Shown here in pieces: positions 17,291 through 27,381 of a DNA stretch of 64,000 nucleotides. The DNA lies in the NCBI GenBank assembly GCA_028284195.1, contig JANQSE010000006.1, forward strand, positions 558,001-622,000, written 5' to 3'. The stretch is from Balneola sp. (GTDB lineage Bacteria > Bacteroidota > Rhodothermia > Balneolales > Balneolaceae). A program made the position numbers and the translations under genes. The notes under the pieces are model-generated. The model saw only the letters and a program-made list of their open reading frames with translations, was not told the origin of the DNA and ran no database searches. The stretch's first letter is position 1. The number at the start of each line of letters is the position of its first letter.

Positions 17291-18471
17291 CGGCTTTATC
17301 TTTATTCTTTTTGATAGTTGGATTGTCTTCAGGGCGTTTGGCAGCTCAGGATAAATATGAAAAATACAGCCTGATGGTTGCCCCCGATGCATGGTATAAT
17401 GCAGAAGATGGTGCCCGCCTTGGTATAAGATTCTTAGGAGAAATGGAAGGAGCTTTTAAGGAAGGGCCGCACCGTTTGGATGCAGGATTTTGGTTTGCCA
17501 CCAAGCTTCCAGCTCCTCCTGTATCATACTATTTAAGCTTTTTAGAGCCCGTACCATTTTTGTCTGATTTTGGCGAAGAAGCAAGCATTCAGGCAATTTC
17601 AAGCATAAGAACAGGTTATTCCCGACACAAATTACAATTTAATAAACGCTGGCAGGATGGGTTCAATGAATTAAACCATACCGAAATTGTAGTTTCATTC
17701 TCTCAGGAAAAGCTAACAGATTTCAACTACCGGCCTTTTCCAATACAATGGCAAAATCAATGGAAGTCACTTATTGGAGTTAATCTATCAACTCAAAAAG
17801 CAGCAGATACTAACATTCTGGAGCTGAACGCTTCATTAATCCAAAATGTAAACAATCAAACAGGGTCATTTACAGTGGCTAAAATAGAAGGCTGGGCAGA
17901 AAAAGAGCTTAATTCAAGCTTCGCTTTAAAAACCAGGATTTTTCTTGGGGTATCTAACAATGCCGCTCCCGAATATTTGTTTAAAGCAAGCCATGCCCAA
18001 CCTATAGAATGGCTGGGTAACGGGGTTAGCAGGGCATCGGGAACCATACCGGGCAATTGGCTCGATAATGGATTAGCCCAGATAAGCGGTGGGCCAAATC
18101 TTCGTGGATTTACTGATACCCGTTTCTCTGATTTGACCACCCCCGGATATACCTCTTTTGCTTCTTTAAATGCTGAAATTGAATTTCCTAACCCGATTAA
18201 CAGCTCTTTAAGCTCAGGAATTATCGGAGACTTTGCATCTTTAAGCAGTTACCTCTTCGCGGATATCGGGAGTCCATTACATGCAGAGCCGGTGTTAGCA
18301 GATGCAGGGCTAGGGCTGCAGTTTTCCATTAATATTCCGGATTTTTTAGGAAAAGACCGCGGATTTGCTGTGCGGTATGAAGTGCCTTTTTGGATATCAG
18401 AACCGGATCCCGGCGATCCGGGTTTCGCATTTAGAAGTATAATTGGTTTTGGAGCTATAATCTCCCTGTAA
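17269..18471 (+). CDS. Outer-membrane beta-barrel protein of unknown role
   Basis: 400 residues. A signal peptide follows a short polar start (LSLFFLIVGLSSGRLAAQ), then a long series of alternating amphipathic strands. GGPNLRGFTDTRF (about 271-283) resembles the conserved LRG(Y/F) loop of BamA/Omp85-type surface-antigen barrels, and the C-terminal AFRSIIGFGAIISL is a typical final strand. There are no POTRA domains. It resembles the barrel tail found on some Bacteroidota M1-type metallopeptidases but stands here without the enzyme. It overlaps the Nudix gene by 22 bp and is 1 bp from ackA. Confidence 0.75.
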   Translation: MDHRSKITALSLFFLIVGLSSGRLAAQDKYEKYSLMVAPDAWYNAEDGARLGIRFLGEMEGAFKEGPHRLDAGFWFATKLPAPPVSYYLSFLEPVPFLSDFGEEASIQAISSIRTGYSRHKLQFNKRWQDGFNELNHTEIVVSFSQEKLTDFNYRPFPIQWQNQWKSLIGVNLSTQKAADTNILELNASLIQNVNNQTGSFTVAKIEGWAEKELNSSFALKTRIFLGVSNNAAPEYLFKASHAQPIEWLGNGVSRASGTIPGNWLDNGLAQISGGPNLRGFTDTRFSDLTTPGYTSFASLNAEIEFPNPINSSLSSGIIGDFASLSSYLFADIGSPLHAEPVLADAGLGLQFSINIPDFLGKDRGFAVRYEVPFWISEPDPGDPGFAFRSIIGFGAIISL

Positions 18472-18472
18472 G

Positions 18473-19690
18473 ATGAAAGTATTAGTAATAAACTGTGGTA
18501 GTTCATCCATAAAGTATCAGCTTATACATACTAAGGATAAGGAGACTTTGTGTAAGGGTTTGGTTGAACGGATTGGTGCGGTAACATCCATCATAAAACA
18601 AGAGTGGAAAGGAGAAAAACCTGAGAAAAAATCGCTATCGCTGGATAAACATACTACAGCTTTAAAAGCAGTAATGGAGCTTTTGGTAAGTGCAGATAAC
18701 GATTATCTCCAATCATTAGATGAAATTGAAGCCGTAGGGCATCGCGTTGTGCATGGTGGTGAGGTTTTTAAAGATTCTGTACTTATTGATGAAGATGTAG
18801 AGGAGGCTATACAAGAAGCATTCGATATCGCTCCGCTCCATAATCCTCCAAACCTTCAGGGAATCAGGGCTGCAAAACAGCATTTGCCTGATGTTCCGCA
18901 TGTAGCTGTATTTGATACTGCATTTCATCAAACGATCCCAACAGAAGCTTTTTTGTATGGAATTCCAAACCGGCTGTACCGGCGATATAAAATCAGGCGA
19001 TACGGATTCCATGGAACCTCTCACTACTACGTGAGCAGAATCTATTTTAAAATGACGGGCAAACCGAAAAAAGGCTCGAAGATCATAACCTGTCATCTAG
19101 GTAATGGGGCATCTGTTACAGCAATTAAAAATGGAAATTCGATTGATACCAGCATGGGCTTTACACCACTTGAGGGGTTAGTAATGGGTACAAGATCGGG
19201 AGATATCGATCCTTCTATACTATTCTATTTGATAGAAAAAGAAGAACTATCTTTAGCCAATGTACATGCTTTGTTAAACAAACACAGCGGGTTGCTGGGC
19301 ATAAGCGGTTATGCAGCTGATATGAGAGATTTAATCGAAGAAGCAGAAGATGGGGATACGCGATCGAAGGAAGCTATTGATGTATTCTGTTACAAGGCAA
19401 AAAAATATATTGGTGCTTACATTGCAGCGTTAGATGGTGTAGATGCAATTATATTTACCGGAGGAATTGGCGAAAATTCATCCTTGATACGATCTAAGAT
19501 TCTTTCAAATTTAAATACGCTTGGCATCAGTATTGATGAAAAGCTTAACGAGGCAATTCCTGAGAATAAGCTTATAAGTACTAAAAACTCTGAGGTAGAT
19601 ATTTTTGTAATTCCTACCAATGAGGAATTGGTAATTGCGATTGACGCAGCTAAAATTGCAACAACTTCAAAACAAACTCCCTGGGCGTAG
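18473..19690 (+). CDS. ackA: Acetate kinase
   Basis: Interconverts acetyl phosphate plus ADP and acetate plus ATP. At 405 residues the length is usual for the ASKHA-fold enzyme. Signatures are VLVINCGSSSIKYQL at the start, HRVVHGGE, FDTAFHQTIP, GFHGTSHYYVS, CHLGNGASVTAI, DTSMGFTPLEGLVMGTRSGD and the adenosine-site FTGGIGEN. It starts a compact unit with a lipoprotein, a DMT transporter and pta, each joined by a 1-base stop/start overlap. Ack and Pta should therefore be made together. Confidence 0.98.
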   Translation: MKVLVINCGSSSIKYQLIHTKDKETLCKGLVERIGAVTSIIKQEWKGEKPEKKSLSLDKHTTALKAVMELLVSADNDYLQSLDEIEAVGHRVVHGGEVFKDSVLIDEDVEEAIQEAFDIAPLHNPPNLQGIRAAKQHLPDVPHVAVFDTAFHQTIPTEAFLYGIPNRLYRRYKIRRYGFHGTSHYYVSRIYFKMTGKPKKGSKIITCHLGNGASVTAIKNGNSIDTSMGFTPLEGLVMGTRSGDIDPSILFYLIEKEELSLANVHALLNKHSGLLGISGYAADMRDLIEEAEDGDTRSKEAIDVFCYKAKKYIGAYIAALDGVDAIIFTGGIGENSSLIRSKILSNLNTLGISIDEKLNEAIPENKLISTKNSEVDIFVIPTNEELVIAIDAAKIATTSKQTPWA

Positions 19691-21408
19691 TGAAATCGTT
19701 TTCAAAAATATCATTAATAACTTTGGCATCAATACTTATAAGCTGCTCCAGTACTACATGGATTGTTGAAAGCCAGGAAGAAGTAGATAGAGGAGATTAT
19801 AAGCTTTTGGACACAAAGCTATTTATCCAAAAAAGCGGATCGGTAAGCCCGGAATTCCCAATAGTACAGTTTCAATTAAAATCTGCGAACACCATTGAAT
19901 ATGTCAGAAGAATTAAAACAGATCGGTACATTCAAAAATACAGGCCAAGGTTTGGCTATGTTGCGTTTGGGGTGGGAAGTGCTGCCCTTGCCGGTTATTC
20001 TGCTTTTGCATTTTCAGATCCTGCCAAAAAGGGCCAAAAAATTGCTTTAATAGGTGCAAGTGCTGCTCTAACAGGAATCTCCTTTCTTAACATGAAACCC
20101 ATTGGAGCTCCTCAACATACCGGTGAGAGTAGATTGCTCCGCAAAACAGGAACATATATTGAAGTAGATACTCTCGATGCGGCTGCCGGCTCTTCAGAAT
20201 CTGCATCTTACTCTATATCATATCAAAATCAGGAGCTCAGCCCTCGCACAAAGCGTGAGTTTTCCAACAATTCATTTATTATAAATCTTGGTGAAGAACT
20301 AAATCCGGATGCGTTTTCGGGAGATGAAGACATTACTATTGATTTGAGTGTTGATTACCGTGACAGTAGTTATAATTACCAGTTCCCAATTAGCTCGGTT
20401 TTTGAGCCTTTTGTTGTGGTTTCGTCAGCTGTAACTGCCCTTCGTAACGAGCCCGAAATTAATTCGAGAAATATTTTAACCGATTTAGCCCAGGGTAGTC
20501 AGCTAAAATTAGTTTCCAGGGAAGGAGATTGGTATAAAGTACTCTATGGAATTTCAGAAAATTGGGTTTCTGCCGGCGATGTAAAAACAATCTGGCGTCC
20601 TGCGGAATTCTCACAACAACTTTCTGTAGTTGCAATACCTAATGTGCCGTTTGGCAGTGTAGATGTGGAACGAGACATTCCAAGGCTGGCTGAGGACAAC
20701 CGGGATCGCTGGGGGTTTATCCTTTCCAATCAAAAATATGATGTTGCATTACCGGAAAACACATATGCCCACCGCGACGGGGAACTTGTTGAAAAGTACA
20801 TGAACTCTGCATTAGGTATTGTGCCCAATCAAACTATAAAGTTCCTGGATATGTCCGGCAATCAGACAGCACGGAACGGGTTTAATCGGTTAACTTCCCG
20901 AATAAATAACAGGCAGGTTGAGCTACTGGTTTATTTAAACGGTTATGCTGAAGTTGATCCTGAAACCAATCTTGTTTATTTCTTAGGTACATCCAGTGAT
21001 AGCTCAGCGCGCAGAATCAATTTAAATTCTATGTTCGATGGCTTTGCCAACCTGCCGGCTCGTAAGCTTTTTATAGTTGCTGATATTGACTTTGTAAATC
21101 AACCCGGCAAACAGCAGGCACTTGAAACTCTGGCTGCTGCGGTAACCACGCAGGTTCCAAATTCTGCAGTTGTATTTGCCTCCGAAACAGACCAACGCTC
21201 TTATTTATATACAGATCCAAACGGGCCTCAAAAACGGCACAGCATTTTCACTTATTACTTTGCCGATGCACTAAAGCAGCGTAATACCAAATGGGAAGAC
21301 ATAAGAACGCATCTCGAGCGTAATGTTTCTTTTACATCAAGAAGTATCTTTAATGTCCCTCAGGACATTCGTTTCTTCGGTAGTGATTCTCTAAGCATTG
21401 TAAACTAA
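19690..21408 (+). CDS. Lipoprotein with SH3 domain and catalytically dead caspase-like domain
   Basis: 572 residues from a GTG that overlaps the ackA stop (TAGTG). A lipobox LISC places the lipid-bearing cysteine at C19. Two hydrophobic stretches follow at about 90-133. A bacterial SH3-type domain spans about 241-298 (ALRNEPEI, GDWYKVLYG, NWVSAGDV). Residues about 325-530 have the layout of a peptidase C14/caspase-like domain (RWGFILSNQKY, LVYLNGYAEV, YFLGT, VVFASETDQ, HSIFTYYFADAL). The catalytic His position of SGHG is Y419 in NGYA. The catalytic Cys of DACFSG is replaced in DIDF (465-468). It is therefore likely non-catalytic, acting in the envelope as a scaffold or binding protein. Its place between ackA and pta is unexplained. 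Confidence 0.78.
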   Translation: MKSFSKISLITLASILISCSSTTWIVESQEEVDRGDYKLLDTKLFIQKSGSVSPEFPIVQFQLKSANTIEYVRRIKTDRYIQKYRPRFGYVAFGVGSAALAGYSAFAFSDPAKKGQKIALIGASAALTGISFLNMKPIGAPQHTGESRLLRKTGTYIEVDTLDAAAGSSESASYSISYQNQELSPRTKREFSNNSFIINLGEELNPDAFSGDEDITIDLSVDYRDSSYNYQFPISSVFEPFVVVSSAVTALRNEPEINSRNILTDLAQGSQLKLVSREGDWYKVLYGISENWVSAGDVKTIWRPAEFSQQLSVVAIPNVPFGSVDVERDIPRLAEDNRDRWGFILSNQKYDVALPENTYAHRDGELVEKYMNSALGIVPNQTIKFLDMSGNQTARNGFNRLTSRINNRQVELLVYLNGYAEVDPETNLVYFLGTSSDSSARRINLNSMFDGFANLPARKLFIVADIDFVNQPGKQQALETLAAAVTTQVPNSAVVFASETDQRSYLYTDPNGPQKRHSIFTYYFADALKQRNTKWEDIRTHLERNVSFTSRSIFNVPQDIRFFGSDSLSIVN

Positions 21409-22262
21409 TGGGTTTTCTGTTTCTCTGCGTTAGTGCGTTTTTTTCGCTTCTTGTGGCTCAATTTTTAAAGCTAGCCGAAATACAGCCCGTACGGGTACTT
21501 AATGTGCTGGTAATAAATTACCTTGCAGCACTTATTATAAGTTTCTTTTCTATTGATTGGGTTGGATTTGAAGAACAAAAAGGATTGATCCCTGTTCTTA
21601 TTCATGCTGCTATTCTTGGTTTTTTGTTCATCATTAATTTTATGATTTACAGCCGAAGTATCGATAAAAATGGGATGGGAGTGAGCATTGCTGCTATGCG
21701 AATGTCGCTCGTATTTCCAATCATTCTAAGTTTACTTGTATATAAAGAAGCAGCAACTACAGCATTAATAACTGGTATTGTGCTTTCTTTTGCTGCGTTG
21801 CTTTTATTGGTTCCTTCATCAAAAAAAGAGAAAAAAAAACAGCTTAAATTCGCGACTCTGCCCATAATGTTATTTATCATTTCAGGGATTACCGACTCAG
21901 GGCTTAAAATATTTGAACAGGAATTTTCTTTGTTTTTCCATGAATCAAAGTTTCTTGCCAGCCTCTTTTTCTTTGCATTTATAACCGGTTCTTTGATTCT
22001 GGTTTTCAGGAATGAATTTAACTTCAAATGGAAAGAGGTCGTCCTTGGGGTAGTACTGGGAATTGTTAACCTGTATTCCTCATACTTTTTATTGCTGGCT
22101 TTAAAAGAGCTCCCGGGTTCTATAGTATTCCCAATTGTAAACCTGAGCATTGTTTTTGCCGGTACATTAATTGGTGTTATTTTTTGGAAAGACAAACCTC
22201 AAAAACGGCAATGGGTTGGGCTGGTTCTGGCATCAATTTCAATAATGCTACTGGTTATTTAA
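21408..22262 (+). CDS. EamA/DMT-superfamily membrane transporter
   Basis: 284 residues, almost entirely hydrophobic, with about ten helices in two halves as in drug/metabolite (EamA-type) exporters. Charged breaks such as SSKKEKKKQ (about 139-147) sit between the halves. The substrate is unknown. The start ATG overlaps the previous stop (TAATG) and its own stop overlaps the pta start in the same way. It could export a metabolite linked to the acetate pathway, but position is the only support. Confidence 0.82.
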   Translation: MGFLFLCVSAFFSLLVAQFLKLAEIQPVRVLNVLVINYLAALIISFFSIDWVGFEEQKGLIPVLIHAAILGFLFIINFMIYSRSIDKNGMGVSIAAMRMSLVFPIILSLLVYKEAATTALITGIVLSFAALLLLVPSSKKEKKKQLKFATLPIMLFIISGITDSGLKIFEQEFSLFFHESKFLASLFFFAFITGSLILVFRNEFNFKWKEVVLGVVLGIVNLYSSYFLLLALKELPGSIVFPIVNLSIVFAGTLIGVIFWKDKPQKRQWVGLVLASISIMLLVI

Positions 22263-23215
22263 TGAATTTCATAGATCAAATAACAGAAAAAGCAGCAAAA
22301 AAGAAGCGGAGAATTGTACTGCCTCGTTCATCTGATGAAAGAGTAATAAAAGCAGCAGAATTTCTCAGAGATGAGCAATTAGCGAAAGTTGTTCTGATAA
22401 AAAATAAAGGAGCTGAAATTTCTGCCAAAGGAATCGAAGTCATCGATCCGGAAACCAGTTCTGAATTAAGCTCTTATGCGGAGTTTTTTTATCAGAAAAG
22501 AAAACATAAAGGAATTACGAAAGAGCAAGCTCTGGAAATAGTAAAAGATCCTTTATTCTTTGGCGCATCTATGGTTGCTGCCGAAGATGCCGATGGTTGC
22601 GTGGCCGGATCAATTTCTAAAACAGGGGATGTATTAAAAGCCGCCATACAAACAATCGGTTTAAAAAAAGGCTCCAATGTGGTTTCAAGCATATTCCTGA
22701 TGAGCTTTGATGATGGTAAGGTATTTTCTTTTGGAGATTGTGCTGTGGTACCATATCCAACAACAGATCAGCTTGCAACTATTGCACAGGATTCGGCCGC
22801 TTCGCATTATGCAATTACCGGAGAAAAGCCAAAAGTGGCCATGCTTTCATTCAGTACAAAAGGGAGCGCTGATCATGAAAGAGTAGAGTTAGTCAGAGAG
22901 GCTTTTGAAAAGGTTAAAGAACGTAATCCTGATTTTCAGATAGACGGTGAGCTTCAGCTTGATGCGGCTTTGATAGAATCAATAGGTAAAAGAAAAGCCC
23001 CTAGATCTGAGGTAGCTGGAAAAGCAAATGTATTTGTATTTCCCAACTTAGATGCCGGAAATATAGCTTATAAAATTACGGAACGACTTGGTAAAGCCAT
23101 AGCTACAGGACCTATTATTCAAGGATTAGCAAAACCAATGATGGATTTATCAAGAGGATGTAGCTGGCAGGATATTGTAAACACAGCTTGTGTTTGTAGC
23201 TTATTATCAAAATAG
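22262..23215 (+). CDS. pta: Phosphate acetyltransferase
   Basis: Converts acetyl-CoA and phosphate to acetyl phosphate, the partner step of AckA. I place the start at the ATG overlapping the DMT stop (22262), giving 317 residues, the size of the short single-domain Pta. An upstream in-frame codon at 22184 would put 26 residues inside the transporter gene. Signatures: RIVLPRSSDERVIKAA, DADGCVAGSISKTGDVLKAA, FSTKGSADHERVE, KANVFVFPNLDAGNIAYK and the C-terminal GPIIQGLAKPMMDLSRGCS. Confidence 0.95.
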   Translation: MNFIDQITEKAAKKKRRIVLPRSSDERVIKAAEFLRDEQLAKVVLIKNKGAEISAKGIEVIDPETSSELSSYAEFFYQKRKHKGITKEQALEIVKDPLFFGASMVAAEDADGCVAGSISKTGDVLKAAIQTIGLKKGSNVVSSIFLMSFDDGKVFSFGDCAVVPYPTTDQLATIAQDSAASHYAITGEKPKVAMLSFSTKGSADHERVELVREAFEKVKERNPDFQIDGELQLDAALIESIGKRKAPRSEVAGKANVFVFPNLDAGNIAYKITERLGKAIATGPIIQGLAKPMMDLSRGCSWQDIVNTACVCSLLSK

Positions 23216-23228
23216 TTTACTTTTAATC

Positions 23229-23462
23229 ATGAAAAAAATACATGACAGACAATACGAGCACAGAGATGTATTAATTAACTTGACAAAGGTTGATGATGTT
23301 GACAATCAAGAGATTTTTAATTTTGATTCTAAAATTGAACCTGACCATCCAGAACTGAAGTTTTCCAAAACTCATGGCATATCACTTCTATGTTATACCT
23401 TTGAAAGAGGAATAGAGTTGATGGAGTATTTGATCGATAATAGTTTAGATTCCAATCAATAG
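23229..23462 (+). CDS. Small protein of unknown function
   Basis: 77 residues from the ATG at 23229; an earlier in-frame start at 23190 lies inside pta and is less likely. It is acidic with no membrane segment, signal peptide or motif I recognise. Its position 13 bp after pta and its smooth codon use suggest a real gene at the end of the ackA-pta unit. It could still be a chance frame. Confidence 0.45.
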   Translation: MKKIHDRQYEHRDVLINLTKVDDVDNQEIFNFDSKIEPDHPELKFSKTHGISLLCYTFERGIELMEYLIDNSLDSNQ

Positions 23463-23554
23463 TTTTTTTAAAAATTCAGCTCATATCGGCAAATTCTTAA
23501 CCTGTTATAGAGATTCTCAATCAGAAGAAATTTAGTTCTGAAGAGGAGATTTCT

Positions 23555-23562
23555 TATCTTTG
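23555..23562 (+). promoter_or_regulatory. Candidate -7 box of the suf operon promoter
   Basis: TATCTTTG matches TAnnTTTG and lies 91 bp before the sufB start in the 191-bp gap after pta's small neighbour. No clear TTG is found 19-20 bp upstream, so support is partial. Confidence 0.4.
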
Positions 23563-23653
23563 GAACGAATCTAAATAAGTAGATAAAGCGTTGAATGAAG
23601 GCAATATTCTTAGAGTTAATTCAACGTAATAAGAAGATCAAATTAAGACGTAA

Positions 23654-25111
23654 ATGAGCGAAGAATTAAGTGATGGTATAAAAGAACTCGAATCAATGAT
23701 TGGTGAAGAATATAAGTATGGTTTCACCACCGATGTTGAATACGAAGATTTTCCCAAAGGAATCAGTGAAGAAATTGTCAGAGAGCTTTCGGCTCGTAAG
23801 GAAGAACCGGAATGGATGACAGAGTTCCGTGTGAAAGCGTACCATGCCTGGAAAGAGATGGAAGAACCAACCTGGTTTAACGCTACCTATAAAAGTCCTG
23901 ATTTCGAAAATCTGCTGTACTATTCTGCACCAAAGAACCGCCCAAAGCTGGATAGTATGGACGAGGTTGATCCGAACATCCGTGAGACCTATGAAAAACT
24001 TGGCATTCCACTTGAAGAACAGAAAATGCTTGCCGGTGTAGCTGTCGATGCAGTCTTTGATAGTGTCTCTATTTTTACCTCATTCAAAGAAAAGCTTGCA
24101 GAAGCAGGTGTCATTTTTTGCTCAATGTCTGAGGCAATTAAAGAGCATCCGGAATTGGTTAAGAAGTATTTGGCTTCTGTAGTACCTGTAAGAGATAACT
24201 TTTATTCTGCTTTAAATTCAGCAGTATTCTCTGATGGCTCATTTTGTTATATCCCAAAGAATACAAAGTGTCCAATGGAGCTTTCAACCTATTTCCGGAT
24301 CAACAATATGGAATCCGGTCAGTTTGAAAGAACACTTATTATAGCTGAGGAAGGAGCAAGCGTGAGCTACCTAGAAGGCTGTACGGCACCTATGTATGAT
24401 GAAAATCAATTACACGCAGCTGTTGTAGAACTAGTAGCACTTGACAATGCTGATATTAAGTACTCAACCATTCAAAACTGGTACTCTGGTGATGAGAATG
24501 GAAAAGGCGGTATTTACAACTTTGTAACTAAGCGAGGTATTTGTAAAGGAAAGAATTCACACATTTCCTGGACTCAGCTCGAAACAGGTTCCGCTGTAAC
24601 ATTGAAATATCCATCGGTGATTCTGCAAGGTGATAATTCTGTAGGTGAATTTTATTCAGTAGCTGTAACAACCAAAAAACAACAAGCTGATACCGGTACA
24701 AAAATGATCCACCTTGGAAAGAATACCAAGAGTACAATCATCTCTAAAGGCATTTCTGCCGGACGATCAAACAACAGTTATCGCGGTGAAGTTAAGATTT
24801 CTAAGAAAGCAACAGGATCTAAGAACTATTCGGTGTGCGATTCTATGTTAATTGGGCAGGAGTGCGGAGCTCATACATTCCCATACATTTCATCAGAAAA
24901 TGCTTCAAGTAGTGTAGAACATGAAGCAACTACTTCACGAGTGGGCGAAGAGCAGATTTTTTACCTGATGCAACGTGGAATTAGTGAACAGGATGCCATC
25001 TCCATGATTATTAATGGATTTGTGAAAGATGTATTGAAAGAGCTGCCATTGGAATTTGCAGTGGAAGCGAATAAGCTTCTGGATGTAAAACTGGAAGGTA
25101 GTGTTGGATAG
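23654..25111 (+). CDS. sufB: Fe-S cluster assembly protein SufB
   Basis: Scaffold subunit of the SufBCD complex on which new iron-sulphur clusters form. At 485 residues the length is normal. Characteristic stretches are [66 protein letters not shown], and near the end [35 protein letters not shown]. It is the first gene of sufB-C-D-S-nfu-sufA-DUF2480. A palindromic repeat separates it from sufC. Confidence 0.97.
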   Translation: MSEELSDGIKELESMIGEEYKYGFTTDVEYEDFPKGISEEIVRELSARKEEPEWMTEFRVKAYHAWKEMEEPTWFNATYKSPDFENLLYYSAPKNRPKLDSMDEVDPNIRETYEKLGIPLEEQKMLAGVAVDAVFDSVSIFTSFKEKLAEAGVIFCSMSEAIKEHPELVKKYLASVVPVRDNFYSALNSAVFSDGSFCYIPKNTKCPMELSTYFRINNMESGQFERTLIIAEEGASVSYLEGCTAPMYDENQLHAAVVELVALDNADIKYSTIQNWYSGDENGKGGIYNFVTKRGICKGKNSHISWTQLETGSAVTLKYPSVILQGDNSVGEFYSVAVTTKKQQADTGTKMIHLGKNTKSTIISKGISAGRSNNSYRGEVKISKKATGSKNYSVCDSMLIGQECGAHTFPYISSENASSSVEHEATTSRVGEEQIFYLMQRGISEQDAISMIINGFVKDVLKELPLEFAVEANKLLDVKLEGSVG

Positions 25112-25114
25112 CTC

Positions 25115-25184
25115 GTCATTGTGAGCAAAGCGAAGCAATCTCCTTGTTATGGAGATGACCTCGTCTTAAGCAGCTCAGAATGAC
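25115..25184. repeat. Intergenic palindromic repeat A (between sufB and sufC)
   Basis: GTCATTGTGAGC (25115-25126) is answered by GCTCAGAATGAC (25173-25184), an inverted match at 11 of 12 positions. A second inner hairpin is ATCTCC/GGAGAT. The outer sequence, with GAGCAAAGCGAAGCAATCTC inside, resembles short dispersed intergenic palindromes known from many bacterial genomes. It fills almost the whole sufB-sufC gap. Confidence 0.75.
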
Positions 25185-25228
25185 CATTGAAAAAGAAATC
25201 AAAACAAACAAAAGTAAAACGAAGACAA

Positions 25229-26002
25229 GTGTTAGAAATTAAAAACCTACATGCCAAAGTTGAAGGCGAAGATATTCATATTCTGAAAGGCGTTAACCTG
25301 AACGTTAGTGCCGGTGAAATTCATGCTATTATGGGTCCCAATGGAAGTGGCAAAAGTACACTCTCAAAAGTAGTATCAGGCCATCCTGAATATGAAGTAA
25401 CAAAAGGTGAAATACTTTTTAACGGAGAAGATATTACTGAGCTTGATGCAGACGAAAGGGCGCATCTGGGCTTATTTTTGGCATTCCAATATCCGGTTGA
25501 AGTTCCGGGAATCACCAACAAAACACTTCTTCGTGAAGCTTACAATACAATCGCTCGCGCTAACGACCGGGAAGAACTAGACCCTATTGAGTTCGAAGAT
25601 TATATCGAAAGTAAACTGGAAGTCATCGAAATGAAAGATGAATTCCTGAGCCGCTCTATCAATACCGGTTTTTCGGGTGGTGAGAAGAAGAAGAATGAGA
25701 TCTTCCAGATGGCAGTACTGAATCCGGTACTTTCTTTCCTTGACGAAACAGATTCAGGGCTTGATATCGACGCGTTGAAAGTGGTTTCTGATGGCGTAAA
25801 TAAAATTGCAAGCAATGAGAATGCGATTGTAATGATCACTCACTATCAAAGGCTTTTAAATTACATAAAACCAGGTTTTGTACATGTGATGATGGATGGA
25901 AAAATCATCAAATCAGGCGGTCCGGAGTTGGCAGAACAGTTGGAAGCCAATGGTTATGATGCCCTGGAAAAAGAAATGGTACTAAATGGCGAGGCTCAAT
26001 AA
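25229..26002 (+). CDS. sufC: Fe-S assembly ATPase SufC
   Basis: ABC-type ATPase of the SufBCD complex. I choose the GTG at 25229, giving 257 residues starting [13 protein letters not shown], which aligns with the usual SufC N-terminus. A TTG at 25187 would add 14 Lys/Gln/Arg-rich residues directly after repeat A. Walker A is GPNGSGKS, the Q-loop is [10 protein letters not shown], the signature is [10 protein letters not shown], and Walker B is [12 protein letters not shown] followed by the switch His in MITHYQR. Its stop overlaps the sufD start (TAATG). Confidence 0.96.
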   Translation: MLEIKNLHAKVEGEDIHILKGVNLNVSAGEIHAIMGPNGSGKSTLSKVVSGHPEYEVTKGEILFNGEDITELDADERAHLGLFLAFQYPVEVPGITNKTLLREAYNTIARANDREELDPIEFEDYIESKLEVIEMKDEFLSRSINTGFSGGEKKKNEIFQMAVLNPVLSFLDETDSGLDIDALKVVSDGVNKIASNENAIVMITHYQRLLNYIKPGFVHVMMDGKIIKSGGPELAEQLEANGYDALEKEMVLNGEAQ

Positions 26003-27312
26003 TGAGTGAAGTAATTCAAAAAGATACCATGCTGTCATACATTTCCGGCTCTGTGGAGAGTGATGCGAAAAGTGTGGCCATTCGTGCAATTAATGAGCGC
26101 GGCATTGTAGCTCTTGAAAACACAGCATTTCCAACCAAAAAAGATGAGGATTGGAGATTCATCGATCTCAAATCAATTACAAGAAACCAATTTGTAACTG
26201 CCGAAGAAGCAAACGCAATCGAATCAGGTGACATTTCTGAGCATTATTTGCCGGAGGCTTTAAACAGCCGGTTGGTATTTGTAAATGGTGAATACAATAG
26301 GGGGTTATCTTCGGTGGAAGGATTGCCCAACCACGTGATTGTTGGAAACCTTAGTGAGCATGCAGACAACCCTCATGTAAAAGAATACCTGGGTACTATT
26401 ACCAATTACGATGACGATGTGTTTGCTCCATTCAATGATGCGGCATTCAAAAATGGTTCATTCATCTATGTTCCGGAAGAAACTGTAGTGGAAGCTCCAA
26501 TTCACATTCTCAATGTGTTTACCAATGCTGAAAAACCATTTTATGCAACACCTCGCTTATTGTATATCGGAGAGATGTTCTCCAAATCAACAATCATTGA
26601 GGAGCACATCGGCCTGGCAGACAATGAGTATTTGAATGTTCCTGTTACTGAATTCAAAATGTTTACAGGTTCAAATGTACACCACGCCAGAATTCAGCGA
26701 GACAGTAAAAAAGCATCTCATGTATCACGTCCGATTGCAATGTTGGATAAGAATGCAGAGTATCATTCTTACACAATCTGTTTGGGTGCAAAGCTGTTCA
26801 GAAACGACCCAAGAGTGATCCAGAATGCAGAAGAAGTGGATTTCACTGTAGATGGACTGGTGTTAATTGACGGCGACCAGATTGCGGATACGCATTCAAT
26901 CATGGACCACCGTTTTGCACACGGTAACAGCCATCAGTTGCATAAAGTGGTAGTGAATGACAATGCGCATTCTATTTTTAACGGAAAGATATTTGTAGCA
27001 AAAGATGCTCAGAAAATCGATTCCTTCCAGGAAAACAGAAACCTGTTGATTTCTGATAATGGTAAAGTGAACACCAAGCCGCAGCTTGAGATCTTTGCGG
27101 ATGACGTACTTTGCTCGCATGGCGCAACTATCGGTCAGCTACAGGATGAGGAAGTATTCTATTTGCAAAGCCGCGGATTAACAGAGCAGAAGTCTCGTGA
27201 GTTATTGGTGTATGCTTTTGCTTTAGAAAGCGTGGAAAGTATGGAAGTGGAATCTGTAGAGAAGCTATTGTTGAATGAAGTTATTAAATACACAAACAGG
27301 GATGAGAAATAA
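26002..27312 (+). CDS. sufD: Fe-S cluster assembly protein SufD
   Basis: Partner of SufB in the SufBC2D scaffold. It has 436 residues. The C-terminal beta-helix core shows DGDQIADTHSIMDH, HKVVVNDNAHSIFNGKIFVAKDAQKIDSFQ, LLISDNGKVNTKPQLEIFADDVLCSHGATIGQLQ and the ending SRGLTEQKSRELL, all standard for SufD. Its start overlaps sufC. Its stop is followed directly by an ATG that leads through repeat B into sufS. Confidence 0.96.
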   Translation: MSEVIQKDTMLSYISGSVESDAKSVAIRAINERGIVALENTAFPTKKDEDWRFIDLKSITRNQFVTAEEANAIESGDISEHYLPEALNSRLVFVNGEYNRGLSSVEGLPNHVIVGNLSEHADNPHVKEYLGTITNYDDDVFAPFNDAAFKNGSFIYVPEETVVEAPIHILNVFTNAEKPFYATPRLLYIGEMFSKSTIIEEHIGLADNEYLNVPVTEFKMFTGSNVHHARIQRDSKKASHVSRPIAMLDKNAEYHSYTICLGAKLFRNDPRVIQNAEEVDFTVDGLVLIDGDQIADTHSIMDHRFAHGNSHQLHKVVVNDNAHSIFNGKIFVAKDAQKIDSFQENRNLLISDNGKVNTKPQLEIFADDVLCSHGATIGQLQDEEVFYLQSRGLTEQKSRELLVYAFALESVESMEVESVEKLLLNEVIKYTNRDEK

Positions 27313-27319
27313 ATGCTTC

Positions 27320-27381
27320 GTCACCCTGAACTCGATTCAGAGTCTGTAGCGGTAAAGATGCTGAATCAAGTTCAGCATGAC
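27320..27381. repeat. Intergenic palindromic repeat B (between sufD and sufS)
   Basis: A 62-bp element whose first 26 bases (GTCACCCTGAACTCGATTCA and on) and last 26 bases are inverted copies with about five mismatches. It is nearly the same element as repeat C at 29556. It is open in the sufS frame from an ATG at 27313, so it could be translated as a 27-residue leader on SufS. Confidence 0.8.

Noticed and set aside
21647-22195. Minus-strand 182-residue frame opposite the DMT transporter
   Set aside because: The plus-strand frame has clear membrane helices and coupled start/stop overlaps with its neighbours; the antisense frame has none of these.
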